DNA of 32,163 nucleotides from the NCBI GenBank assembly GCA_949285835.1, contig CASEAR010000121.1:1-32163 (forward strand), written 5' to 3'. Numbering within the stretch: position 1 is the stretch's first letter; each line of letters opens with the position of its first letter. The notes below the pieces were generated by a model. It saw only the letters and a list, made by a program, of their open reading frames with translations. It made no database searches and had not been told where the DNA came from. This document shows, piece after piece, positions 25,309 through 32,163 of the stretch. A program made the translations under genes and the position numbers. The stretch is from an uncultured Verrucomicrobiota bacterium. GTDB taxonomy: Bacteria > Verrucomicrobiota > Kiritimatiellia > RFP12 > UBA3636.

Positions 25309-25350
25309 ATGAGATACATACATCGCGGCGGATGCGCGTGGTGTTTTTGA
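25309..25350 (+). CDS. Possible 13-codon leader ORF with strong ribosome site
   Basis: ATG 25309 is preceded by TAGGTAGGA, a better ribosome-binding site than that of the downstream gene, and encodes MRYIHRGGCAWCF before TGA at 25348-25350. The downstream gene's own frame is open from 25313 with a coding-like peptide (DTYIAADARGVFEAAKAGRQ) but no start codon. One base removed between 25309 and 25313 would join this start to the main frame. It may be a leader peptide, a programmed frameshift or a sequencing error. Confidence 0.3.
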   Translation: MRYIHRGGCAWCF

Positions 25351-25372
25351 AGCAGCAAAGGCGGGCAGACAA

Positions 25373-27016
25373 ATGAGCGAGGAAGAAAAAGGCGGCGGCG
25401 TGCCGGATAATTTCGGTTTTTCCGATGGGCTTGCGCGTAGGGAGATGGAACGGCTTTTTGAGAAGATGTCGTTCTTTGAGAGGATGAAAAGGACTGCAAA
25501 CGGGCTTGGAAAGCCGCATGATTCCGGCGAGTACAAGTTCGCAAAGCTGCAGGTGCAGCGCATGTCGGGGCCGTTTTTTGCGGTTCTGATTCCGCTTGTG
25601 TTCGTAATTTTCCTTCTGACGTTGGAACAGGATATGTCGACGGCCAAGCACAATGTGGCGGTGGAAATCATAGAGCAGACTGAAATTGAGTTGGAGGAAG
25701 AGCCTCCTCCGCCCCCGGAGCAGGTGGAGTTTGAGCCGATAGATACGGAGTTTGACGGACCAGTGAGCGATTTTGCTCCGATGGAAGTTTCAGAGGCGTC
25801 TTTGTCCAATGAGCCCCTTTCTCCGAAACCTGCGGAGATGAACGCAGTTGCGATAATCAAGAGTCCGATAATAATGCGCGGTATTCTCGGTTCCCGCAAC
25901 TCAGGCGCGCGAGGGCAGGCTCTTAAGGCGTACGGAGGATCGCAGGCCGGCGAAGCAACGGTTCTCCGTGCTTTGCGCTGGCTTAAGATGAAGCAGAATC
26001 CGGATGGGTCATGGCCCGGTCAGAAGGTGGCAATGACAGGCCTTGCAGTGCTGACATATCTTGCGCATGGTGAGACTCCGAGGTCGGAATGCGTGGAATT
26101 CGGACCAACGGTCGAGAAAGGAATCCGGTACCTTGCAGACAACGTAAAAGCAGATGGGTTCTTTACGAACAAGGATGGCAACAACTATGCTCATCTGATA
26201 GGAACATACGCGCTTTGCGAAGCGTATTCGCTGACGCGTGTCCCGAAAGTGAAGGAGGCCGCCGAACGAGCCCTCGCTCACATTATCAAGGGGCAGCATC
26301 CTGACGGCACGTGGGACTACAACATGAAGCAGACAGAAAGGCACGACACTTCCTATATGGCTTGGGCTTCACAGGCTATAAAAGCGGCGCAAATGGCCGG
26401 AGACCTGGAGGTGGAAGGTCTGGAGGAGTGCTACAAGATGGCGTCCGAGGGGTTCAAGGTAAACGCCAACTACGACTATGGCGGATTCGGGTACACGGAC
26501 CGGCGTTCCACAGGCCTTTCCGGAGCTGGTACGCTCTGCATGCAGCTTCTGGGGCAGGCGAATTCCAAGGAAGTGAAGAATGCTCTGAATTACCTTTCGG
26601 GGTGCACGTATTCGTTCGACGACTGGGAGAATCAGCCGTATAAGGGCGGCAGCCCTGTGTATTACTGGTACTACATAACGCAGGCGAAGTTCCACGCCGG
26701 CGGCAGCACGTGGACCTCGTGGAACAAGCAGTTCAGCCCGGAGCTCCAGAAGCAGCAGAAGATAATGGAGAAGGCGATAGCGGATCCGGACGGGATCATG
26801 CAGGACGTGGGCTGGTGGGAGAGTCCTTCGGAGTCTGAGCATCATGCCGGAGGCGAGGATGCCGGCAGGGTGCAGGATACCTGCCTTTGCGCGCTGCAGC
26901 TGATGGTGTACTACAGGTATCTTCCTACGTTCAAGACGCCGGAAGCGGTCGACTCTGATGTGATGGATTCCGATGACGACGAGAACGAGGTTGGCATAAC
27001 CATACGGCGCGGGTGA
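25373..27016 (+). CDS. Membrane-anchored, TonB-like N-terminus with terpenoid-cyclase-like toroid
   Basis: The 547-residue protein has a cytoplasmic N-terminus (1-65) and one membrane span at about 67-84. An acidic/proline-rich stretch (EEEPPPPPEQVEFEPI, about 107-125) reminiscent of TonB or energy-transducing proteins follows. The large C-terminal domain (about 185-520) has repeats of the prenyltransferase/squalene-cyclase alpha/alpha toroid: LKMKQNPDGSW, AERALAHIIKGQHPDGTWDY and RRSTGLSGAGTLCMQLLG. I see no DxDD cyclase motif, so terpene cyclisation is unlikely; a periplasmic binding or structural role is inferred. ATG 25373 has only a weak ribosome site (AAGGCGGG). Similar proteins occur in Lentisphaerae, Verrucomicrobia and Planctomycetes, but no exbB/exbD partner is next to it here. 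Confidence 0.85.
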   Translation: MSEEEKGGGVPDNFGFSDGLARREMERLFEKMSFFERMKRTANGLGKPHDSGEYKFAKLQVQRMSGPFFAVLIPLVFVIFLLTLEQDMSTAKHNVAVEIIEQTEIELEEEPPPPPEQVEFEPIDTEFDGPVSDFAPMEVSEASLSNEPLSPKPAEMNAVAIIKSPIIMRGILGSRNSGARGQALKAYGGSQAGEATVLRALRWLKMKQNPDGSWPGQKVAMTGLAVLTYLAHGETPRSECVEFGPTVEKGIRYLADNVKADGFFTNKDGNNYAHLIGTYALCEAYSLTRVPKVKEAAERALAHIIKGQHPDGTWDYNMKQTERHDTSYMAWASQAIKAAQMAGDLEVEGLEECYKMASEGFKVNANYDYGGFGYTDRRSTGLSGAGTLCMQLLGQANSKEVKNALNYLSGCTYSFDDWENQPYKGGSPVYYWYYITQAKFHAGGSTWTSWNKQFSPELQKQQKIMEKAIADPDGIMQDVGWWESPSESEHHAGGEDAGRVQDTCLCALQLMVYYRYLPTFKTPEAVDSDVMDSDDDENEVGITIRRG

Positions 27017-27037
27017 GTCCCGGTGCCGGCCGGTTTC

Positions 27038-27077
27038 GGTGCGGACGCCGCATGCTTGTGCGTCCGCGCCGTTTTTT
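27038..27077 (+). terminator. Rho-independent terminator upstream of obg
   Basis: GCGGACGC (27041-27048) pairs with GCGTCCGC (27060-27067). The stem extends by three further pairs including one G-U, with an 11-nt loop and a run of six T at 27072-27077. It lies 22 nt after the toroid-protein stop and only 26 nt before the obg ATG, so obg needs readthrough or a promoter overlapping this region. Confidence 0.8.
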
Positions 27078-27103
27078 GTGCAGAGCAGACATTTTGACGA
27101 GAG

Positions 27104-28360
27104 ATGAAGACCAGACAATTTGTCGATTCCACAGTGATAGAGGTGCGCGCCGGGAGAGGAGGCGACGGATCGGCGAGTTTCAGACGTGAGAAATTCGTTC
27201 CGAAAGGAGGCCCCGACGGCGGCGATGGCGGCCGGGGCGGAAACGTCGTCCTCGTGGGAGACGAGGACGCAGATTCACTCGTTGCGCTTTTTTTTGACCC
27301 AAGAAAGGTCGCTGAGGACGGCGGAGCCGGGAGCGGGCGTGGCAAGCACGGGAAGAATGGGGCAGATTTGTTTGTGAGAGTTCCGCTCGGGACAGCTGTA
27401 AAGGACGAATACAGCGGGATGTTTGTCGGGGAGATTGTTGAACACGGGCAGACGCTTGTGGTCGCGCGCGGTGGCCGGGGCGGGCTGGGAAATATACACT
27501 GGAAGCGTCCCGACCATCAGGCGCCCAGGGAGTTTACGCCGGGTGCGGACGGAGAAGAGTTTACTCTCAGGCTTGATCTGAACATTATGGCCGATGCGGG
27601 CCTGGTCGGATTTCCAAGCGCCGGGAAGTCGTCTTTGCTGCGGTGCGTCACAGCCGCGAAGCCCAAGGTGGCTGCATATCATTTCACGACGCTTCGCCCT
27701 ATTGTGGGGACAGTTGTTTTCCCTGAAAAGTTTACTTCGTTCCGTATAGCGGACATTCCGGGGCTTATAGAAAATGCTCACGAAGGCGCAGGCCTTGGCC
27801 TGGGCTTTCTGCGTCACATAGAGCGTACCAGAGTGCTTGTCTTCGTAATAGACATGGCCGGGACTGACGGCCGGGATCCTGCGGACGACTACAGGACTCT
27901 CCTTCATGAGCTGGAGATGCGGGATCCGGAGCTTCTCACACGCAGCCGTGTCGTCGTGGCGAATAAGATGGACATTCCGGAAGCGGCGGAGAATCTCGAA
28001 GAATTCAGGAGGGACACCGGCGTGGATCCGATTTGCATATCGGCTGCAACCGGGGCCGGTATACCTGAGTTTTTGTCGGTGCTTGAGCGGATTATAAAGC
28101 CGCAGCCGAAGACTTCCGGCAGAAATACTGCGGTTCTAGCGGACGGAGGCAAGTTTAAGGTCCGGGTTATGGGGAAGACTGGGGAGCCGGTTGTCAAGCG
28201 GACTGCAAAAAAAGAGTCAAAGCCTGCCAAAACCGGCCGGGAACCGCGGCGCGGGTATACTCCGCCGCGTGAACTCGATGGCCGCGGAGAGCATCCGAAC
28301 GCCGGCGATGTCGTTTCTGAAGATTACGTCAGGAGCGCGGCTCCGTTTTTGAAGCTCTGA
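27104..28360 (+). CDS. obg: GTPase Obg/CgtA
   Basis: Obg is a conserved GTPase tied to late 50S assembly and stress responses. The 418-residue protein has the glycine-rich Obg fold at the N-terminus (about 1-160: VRAGRGGDGSASFRREKFVP, GGPDGGDGGRGGNV, GGRGGLGN) and a G domain. G1 is GFPSAGKSS, G3 DIPGLIENAHEGAGLG and G4 NKMD; a G5-like SAA follows. The C-terminal OCT domain is absent, replaced by a Lys/Arg-rich tail, which is common in the family. The Shine-Dalgarno match before ATG 27104 is weak. The downstream nuclease-fusion gene starts 10 nt after its stop. Confidence 0.97.
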   Translation: MKTRQFVDSTVIEVRAGRGGDGSASFRREKFVPKGGPDGGDGGRGGNVVLVGDEDADSLVALFFDPRKVAEDGGAGSGRGKHGKNGADLFVRVPLGTAVKDEYSGMFVGEIVEHGQTLVVARGGRGGLGNIHWKRPDHQAPREFTPGADGEEFTLRLDLNIMADAGLVGFPSAGKSSLLRCVTAAKPKVAAYHFTTLRPIVGTVVFPEKFTSFRIADIPGLIENAHEGAGLGLGFLRHIERTRVLVFVIDMAGTDGRDPADDYRTLLHELEMRDPELLTRSRVVVANKMDIPEAAENLEEFRRDTGVDPICISAATGAGIPEFLSVLERIIKPQPKTSGRNTAVLADGGKFKVRVMGKTGEPVVKRTAKKESKPAKTGREPRRGYTPPRELDGRGEHPNAGDVVSEDYVRSAAPFLKL

Positions 28361-28370
28361 GGGAACCGGA

Positions 28371-30137
28371 GTGGGTGCTACGGTTGTCATATGCGGGGTT
28401 GAGCTCAGCGGGGCGCTTGCCGAGGAGGCGCGCAGGACGGTTCTTGAGCTGTCGTATGACGATATCATGGAATTGTTCAAATCCAAGGTGCTCCCTGTCA
28501 GGGCGTATGGTGCCGTGCGCATTATACCGCGCAATCTGGAGCTTATTCGGGAAGCGCTTGCGGCGTGGCTCATGTCCGGTGGGCGGGATCGGGAGCTTCT
28601 TTTCGTGCTTCGCAGCGCCGGTTTCACGATGCGCTTCACATGCGTTTTGTCGGTCGCTGCGCTCACGGACGGGTTCAAGTCCCTGACCTCGGCGTTCGGC
28701 GAGGCCAGGATGCTGCTGTCGATGCTCGCGGATCCCAGAGAGGAAGTGAGCGCGTTCGCAAAGAAGGAGATAGTTTCCCGCGGTGACAGGGGTTTTGCTC
28801 CGCCGCCGGGCAGCCGCTTCGAGGCGAGGTTATGTTTTGAAGAGGTGTTTCTGCCGTTTTCGCGGGTTATCCGGAATCTGTTTCCGGATGCGGATGAGAT
28901 TGCCAAGAAGCATGCCGGGAAGATGGAAGCGGAACTGCGCCGGGAAATCGCGAAGCTTAACGGGCAATTGGAAAAGAGAAAATCAGTCGGAGAGAAGCTT
29001 TCTGAGGTCAGGCGGAATCTGGCCGCTGCAGAAAGGGAACTCTCGGGACTGCGCATGTCTCTGAAAAATGCCGAATCGCGCATTAAGGAGGCGTCGGATC
29101 TTCAGGAGAAACTTTATGAGCAAATCCGCGCTGAGCAGAGGCGCGCGGATGACGCGGAGCGCAGGGCGGAAGATCTTTTTAATAAGAGGTTTGAGGATTT
29201 TGTGGCGAGGACGGAGCCGTCCCGGTCTCCTGAAGCGAAGCGCACATATGACGGCAGCGTGCGTGACAGTTCGGATAATTGGGTTTCCGCAGAGGATGCG
29301 TTATGCTCGATCTGTCCATCCTCCTCTGGACCAGTAAGTCCCTCCAAGGATGATAGTCCGCCTGTAGAGAAAGCGCACCGCGCGGCGCAGATGATGGCCC
29401 GCAAGCCGCCGGAGCAAATACATTCCGGCGGCCGCAGTACCGGCAGACAAAGCAATTTCGAATACAGGATCGGGGAAATATGGGACGGGGGCGGCAATGT
29501 CCGTGAAGAAGATCGGGCCAGCGGCTCCGCGGGAGAGGAGGAGGCGCGGCCACAGGACGCTGCGCCGGCGGAGAAGGACGGCGTTCGCGGCAATGAACTG
29601 AGGGAATGGCTCGATTCGAACATGCCGGAAAGCGGCGGTAGCGGGCTGAATGACGTTTTATTCAAGCTCATTACGGACAAAGACCCGGGTTTTTGCGCTC
29701 TTGCCCGCCGTTTCGGGTATACCATGCTTGTGGATGGACACAATCTGATAGAGCAGAAACCTTCGCGGTATTCCGACGTTTCACTTTCCCATGAGGACAA
29801 GCGCAGTCTGCTGGCCAGCGACATGGAGACTCTCGGGAAACGTATAGGAAATGTTGAGATAAGGTTGTATTTTGACGGGATGGATACACGGGAATTCATC
29901 TATTCGAGCGGGCTCCGAGTGCTGTTTTCCGGCGGCATGGGCGAACACAGAGCGGACGCAAGGATTACCGGCGATTTTTGTTTCCGCGTGAAGGAATTTC
30001 CAGAATCTCCTTTAATGGTCGTATCTTCGGATGCCGGCATACGAAACGAATGCCGGGAGGGCGTGTATGCGCTGATCCGCGCTGAGGACATGGCTGCTTT
30101 CATTTCAAAACACATCAGACGCCGCGGTCATGTGTGA
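28371..30137 (+). CDS. Large protein with coiled coil and C-terminal YacP-type NYN (PIN) nuclease domain
   Basis: The 588-residue protein has a helical N-terminal region (about 1-165) of unknown family and a long coiled coil (about 182-270, rich in Glu, Lys and Arg). A low-complexity Ser/Pro/Glu linker (about 278-420) precedes the C-terminal YacP/Rae1-like NYN domain (about 450-585). Predicted metal-binding Asp residues are Asp455 (MLVDGHNLI), Asp502 (YFDGMD), Asp529 (RADARITGD) and Asp554 (SSDAGIRNEC). SGGMGEHRADARI matches the FSGGxxxxADxxI segment of YacP proteins. Stand-alone YacP is about 170 residues and cleaves mRNA in Bacillus (Rae1), so an RNA-processing role is inferred. The GTG start at 28371 has GAGGG 7 nt upstream, 10 nt after obg. 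Confidence 0.85.
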   Translation: MGATVVICGVELSGALAEEARRTVLELSYDDIMELFKSKVLPVRAYGAVRIIPRNLELIREALAAWLMSGGRDRELLFVLRSAGFTMRFTCVLSVAALTDGFKSLTSAFGEARMLLSMLADPREEVSAFAKKEIVSRGDRGFAPPPGSRFEARLCFEEVFLPFSRVIRNLFPDADEIAKKHAGKMEAELRREIAKLNGQLEKRKSVGEKLSEVRRNLAAAERELSGLRMSLKNAESRIKEASDLQEKLYEQIRAEQRRADDAERRAEDLFNKRFEDFVARTEPSRSPEAKRTYDGSVRDSSDNWVSAEDALCSICPSSSGPVSPSKDDSPPVEKAHRAAQMMARKPPEQIHSGGRSTGRQSNFEYRIGEIWDGGGNVREEDRASGSAGEEEARPQDAAPAEKDGVRGNELREWLDSNMPESGGSGLNDVLFKLITDKDPGFCALARRFGYTMLVDGHNLIEQKPSRYSDVSLSHEDKRSLLASDMETLGKRIGNVEIRLYFDGMDTREFIYSSGLRVLFSGGMGEHRADARITGDFCFRVKEFPESPLMVVSSDAGIRNECREGVYALIRAEDMAAFISKHIRRRGHV

Positions 30138-30157
30138 GCGCGGCACCAGGTTTTATC

Positions 30158-30631
30158 ATGGACGGGAAGAAGAGAATAGTATTTGTGTGTCTGGGCAATA
30201 TATGCCGTTCGCCCATGGCTGAGTCTGTTTTTACGTATATTGCGGCGGCGAGGGGCGAGCTCGGCCGGTACGTGATTGCCTCCGCCGGAACCAGTGGTGA
30301 AGAGGCCGGCAATCCCGTTCACAGGGGAACGGTGTCCAAGCTGACGTCTTGCGGGATTCCGGTCGTACCCCATCGAGCGGTGCAGCTCACCGGGGACGAT
30401 TGCCGCAGATTTGACTATGTGGTGTGCATGGAGCGCGCGAACGTGCGCGCGGTGCATCATATTTTTGGGGGACGCAGCCACGGCGCTGCTGTATGCCGCC
30501 TGCTGGATTTTACAGATAATCCGCGCGACATTGCGGATCCGTGGTTTACGGGAGATTTCGACACCACATACCGCGACGTTTGGGAAGGATGCACCGCCAT
30601 GGCGGAAAAGCTGTCTAGCGTAAATGTCTGA
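30158..30631 (+). CDS. Low-molecular-weight protein-tyrosine phosphatase
   Basis: The 157-residue protein has the family P-loop right after the start: VFVCLGNICRSPMAE, with nucleophile Cys11 and Arg17 of the CX5R motif. The general-acid Asp lies in RDIADPWFTGDF near the C-terminus, and SAGTSGEEAGNPV is also typical. Such enzymes dephosphorylate tyrosine on proteins, often for exopolysaccharide export, or arginine in Gram-positives; no partner kinase is nearby. I chose ATG 30158 because family members begin close to the P-loop and CAGG lies about 8 nt upstream. A GTG at 30134 that overlaps the previous stop by 4 nt would add eight residues. It probably belongs to the obg transcript. Confidence 0.93.
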   Translation: MDGKKRIVFVCLGNICRSPMAESVFTYIAAARGELGRYVIASAGTSGEEAGNPVHRGTVSKLTSCGIPVVPHRAVQLTGDDCRRFDYVVCMERANVRAVHHIFGGRSHGAAVCRLLDFTDNPRDIADPWFTGDFDTTYRDVWEGCTAMAEKLSSVNV

Positions 30632-30718
30632 CGCGGTTACGGCCCGCGGGAGCGCACCGGCGTATGTACGGCGATACCGCCGCGGGAATGCGACGGTTTC
30701 ATCCGGCGTAAGGCGAAA

Positions 30719-30752
30719 CGTGTCCGTACGGGCATATCCCGGCACGGACACG
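30719..30752. terminator. Bidirectional hairpin between convergent genes
   Basis: CGTGTCCGT (30719-30727) pairs with ACGGACACG (30744-30752), and inside it CGGG pairs with CCCG around a CATAT loop. It lies between the phosphatase stop (30631) and the convergent SGNH-hydrolase stop (30770). T runs are short (TTT on the minus side only), so termination may be inefficient or act on RNA stability. Confidence 0.5.
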
Positions 30753-30769
30753 CGGCATGGGAGGGTCTG

Positions 30770-31849
30770 TCAGTTGCCTTGCAGTGCGCGGCGGAGAACA
30801 GGGAGTACGGTCTTGTACATCCGCTGAAATCCGAGATCGTTCGGATGGCATCCGTCGACGGAGCATTCACATCTGTCTTCTTCTCCGAAGAGCGATTCTC
30901 CATCCACGAAGTAAACGTGCCTGTCTCCAGCGGATATTGCGCGTTCATATGTCGCGCGGACGGCGGAGCGCCGTCTGACGCAGAGTACATGCGTATCGGA
31001 TCCGGGGTCGTACGACCAGAAATCAGGTCTGGAGAGCATTATCACAGGGAGTTCGGGTTTGGCTTCGCGTATAATCCTGAAGAAAGGTTCGTGGGTGTTC
31101 AGCAGGTGCTCCGGGGTCGGGGCATTGTGGTCGTAGTCCATGACAAATGCGGATAGGTCGAGTGAGGCGATAAGTTTTGCGATCGCGGGCTCGCCGCGTG
31201 CCGACCCGGAGAACCCGAGGTTGATCTGTTCGGCGTCCAGAGCACGGCATAGACGCGCCGAATAAGAGAGTCCCGGCCTTGACGCACTGGCCCCCTGGGT
31301 TATGGAAGAGCCGTAAAACAGTACAGGCTTTGCCGTGTGGGGAACCGGAGGCTCTACGGCGGCCTCAGGAGCAAATCCGATTTCAAGGGATGACACGTTT
31401 CCGTAGTTGGGAAGGTTAAGCGTCCAGTCATACATCTTTCCGGGTTGCCCGCTTGCTGTTATCCGGCATTCGACCTCGAATTTTCCGGGCACGGGTACTG
31501 CGGTGCCGACGTGTATCGCTGTCGGATTACGCCCTCTGTAGAGGTCAAAACCGGCACTCGTTACATAGTCCGTGTTGGACATATGATCCACGTTGTACAG
31601 GAAGGCCTTTACCGCTATGCGGCCGGAGTCTGTGCGGAACCTTACCGCACCGCCGGACGACTGCTGTGCGTGATGCATAATGCCGGCGTTTGTTTCTTCC
31701 TCGCTTATCGATTCCGGGAGCCTTCGGATGGGGCCGTCGGCGGCTTTCCACGGGAACCCTTCGAGAACAAACGGGCGGGCAAACGCATTTGCGAATTTGT
31801 ATTCCTCGCCTTCCACCTGAGCCGTCCTATAGTCGTATTTTTCGCTCAT
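30770..31849 (-). CDS. SGNH/GDSL-type hydrolase with N-terminal beta-sandwich
   Basis: The 359-residue protein has an N-terminal region (about 1-165) with jelly-roll-like strands and a C-terminal SGNH hydrolase domain. The catalytic Ser182 lies in FYGSSITQGAS, the oxyanion Gly/Asn region in INLGFSGSARGE, and Asp332 and His335 in SVDGCHPND (the DxxH pair). This layout fits carbohydrate esterases that deacetylate sugars or oligosaccharides. I see no signal peptide, so it may act in the cytoplasm on imported sugars. ATG 31849 has AGGA 6 nt upstream. The next 300 nt upstream hold paired operators and a + strand promoter, so it may share regulation with a gene beyond the window. Confidence 0.88.
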   Translation of the reverse strand: MSEKYDYRTAQVEGEEYKFANAFARPFVLEGFPWKAADGPIRRLPESISEEETNAGIMHHAQQSSGGAVRFRTDSGRIAVKAFLYNVDHMSNTDYVTSAGFDLYRGRNPTAIHVGTAVPVPGKFEVECRITASGQPGKMYDWTLNLPNYGNVSSLEIGFAPEAAVEPPVPHTAKPVLFYGSSITQGASASRPGLSYSARLCRALDAEQINLGFSGSARGEPAIAKLIASLDLSAFVMDYDHNAPTPEHLLNTHEPFFRIIREAKPELPVIMLSRPDFWSYDPGSDTHVLCVRRRSAVRATYERAISAGDRHVYFVDGESLFGEEDRCECSVDGCHPNDLGFQRMYKTVLPVLRRALQGN

Positions 31850-31985
31850 TTTGAATCCTTATGTGTATGAACAAACTGTCCGACGCTGCACTCCCCGGCG
31901 TTCAGACGCGGTTCTGCGCAAGTCAGCTATCCTGAAAGTTTACTGCTGTGCGGCAGTTTTTTCAACTGGTAACGAGACGCGCAGT

Positions 31986-32003
31986 TGTTCATAGTTATGG
32001 ACA
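31986..32003. promoter_or_regulatory. 18-bp dyad operator, copy 1
   Basis: TGTTCAT-AGTT-ATGGACA is an inverted repeat with 7-bp arms (one mismatch) and a 4-bp spacer. The same arms occur at 32076-32093 with a different spacer, exactly 90 bp away. Conserved arms with a variable spacer indicate a dimeric repressor or activator site. It lies about 78 to 61 bp upstream of the predicted + strand transcription start. Confidence 0.65.
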
Positions 32004-32029
32004 CCAAGCCCAAAAATGGAAAACGCAGT

Positions 32030-32057
32030 TTGTCAAATAGAAAAGACACCGTAGCAT
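32030..32057 (+). promoter_or_regulatory. Promoter candidate between the two operators
   Basis: TTGTCA at 32030-32035 and TAGCAT at 32052-32057 are separated by 16 bp. The -35 box is identical to that of infA and dapL. Transcription would begin near 32064 and run to the right out of the window. Confidence 0.5.
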
Positions 32058-32075
32058 TCAGAGACCGTTTTCTAT

Positions 32076-32093
32076 TGTTCATTTGCATGGACA
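32076..32093. promoter_or_regulatory. 18-bp dyad operator, copy 2
   Basis: TGTTCAT-TTGC-ATGGACA, the same arms as the copy at 31986-32003. It lies about 12 to 29 bp downstream of the predicted + strand transcription start, a position where a bound protein would block or loop the promoter. Confidence 0.65.
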
Positions 32094-32163
32094 CCGAATG
32101 AAATGAGTGATGTGGACGGAAATCGGTTGTTCCGATTACAGGATTGCTGACGAGTAACGATTG

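Larger units (their letters stand above)
31850..32163. other. Regulatory, non-coding right edge of the window
   Basis: No complete gene is visible in these 314 nt. The interval holds the paired operators and a + strand promoter candidate. A short hairpin, ACTGC...GCAGT followed by six T (31942-31962), is also present but has no + strand gene before it. The regulated gene probably starts to the right of the window. Confidence 0.5.

Noticed and set aside
31942-31962. ACTGC hairpin plus T6 as a terminator
   Set aside because: There is no + strand gene before it, and on the minus strand no T run follows.
1-32163. tRNA, rRNA, CRISPR arrays, insertion sequences or prophage genes
   Set aside because: No T-arm-like signature, periodic repeat-spacer pattern, transposase or phage motif was seen on either strand. 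Reading by eye may miss divergent cases.

Overview
The window is a moderately GC-rich bacterial chromosome segment, densely packed with housekeeping genes and lacking obvious mobile elements, CRISPR arrays, rRNA or tRNA genes. LL-diaminopimelate aminotransferase (DapL), a membrane-anchored protein with a terpenoid-cyclase-like toroid, large secreted proteins of unknown family and F5/8-type discoidin repeats together suggest a Gram-negative PVC-superphylum bacterium, probably Lentisphaerota/Verrucomicrobiota-like. This assignment is an inference from gene content and was not tested by a search.

Layout. (1) 1-5.4 kb, + strand: a tightly overlapping run of a 5'-truncated unknown gene, lnt (lipoprotein N-acylation), a YihY/BrkB membrane protein, a 3D-domain lipoprotein and an S-adenosylhomocysteine-hydrolase-like NAD-binding protein. 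(2) 5.4-8.3 kb: about 0.8 kb of non-coding DNA, then a promoter and a secreted three-domain discoidin protein. (3) 8.3-12.4 kb, - strand: ECF sigma factor plus a membrane anti-sigma-like partner, then gltX-der behind a near-consensus promoter. (4) 12.4-13.4 kb: about 1 kb of gene-poor DNA that may hold a decayed reading frame. (5) infA (+) converging on dnaG and its secreted upstream neighbour (-). (6) 17.6-24.6 kb, - strand: an operon dapL-folD-aminotransferase-rluA, then an Na+/solute symporter and a periplasmic protein. (7) 25.4-30.6 kb, + strand: TonB-like/toroid membrane protein, terminator, obg, a large YacP-type NYN/PIN nuclease fusion, and a low-molecular-weight tyrosine phosphatase. 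(8) A convergent SGNH esterase, and at the right edge a promoter flanked by two identical-architecture 18-bp operators 90 bp apart.

Functionally the window covers translation and ribosome assembly (gltX, infA, der, obg, rluA), replication (dnaG), cell-wall precursor and one-carbon metabolism (dapL, folD) and envelope maturation (lnt, YihY, 3D protein). The most unusual points are the paired operators at the right edge, the YacP-nuclease fusion, the TonB-like toroid protein, a Der GTPase with Tyr replacing the G3 Asp of its first G domain, a GluRS lacking the zinc-binding insertion, and a stand-alone SAHase-like protein. Five promoters were read directly from the sequence (four with 17-bp spacers, one with 16); several of them decide which start codon is right.
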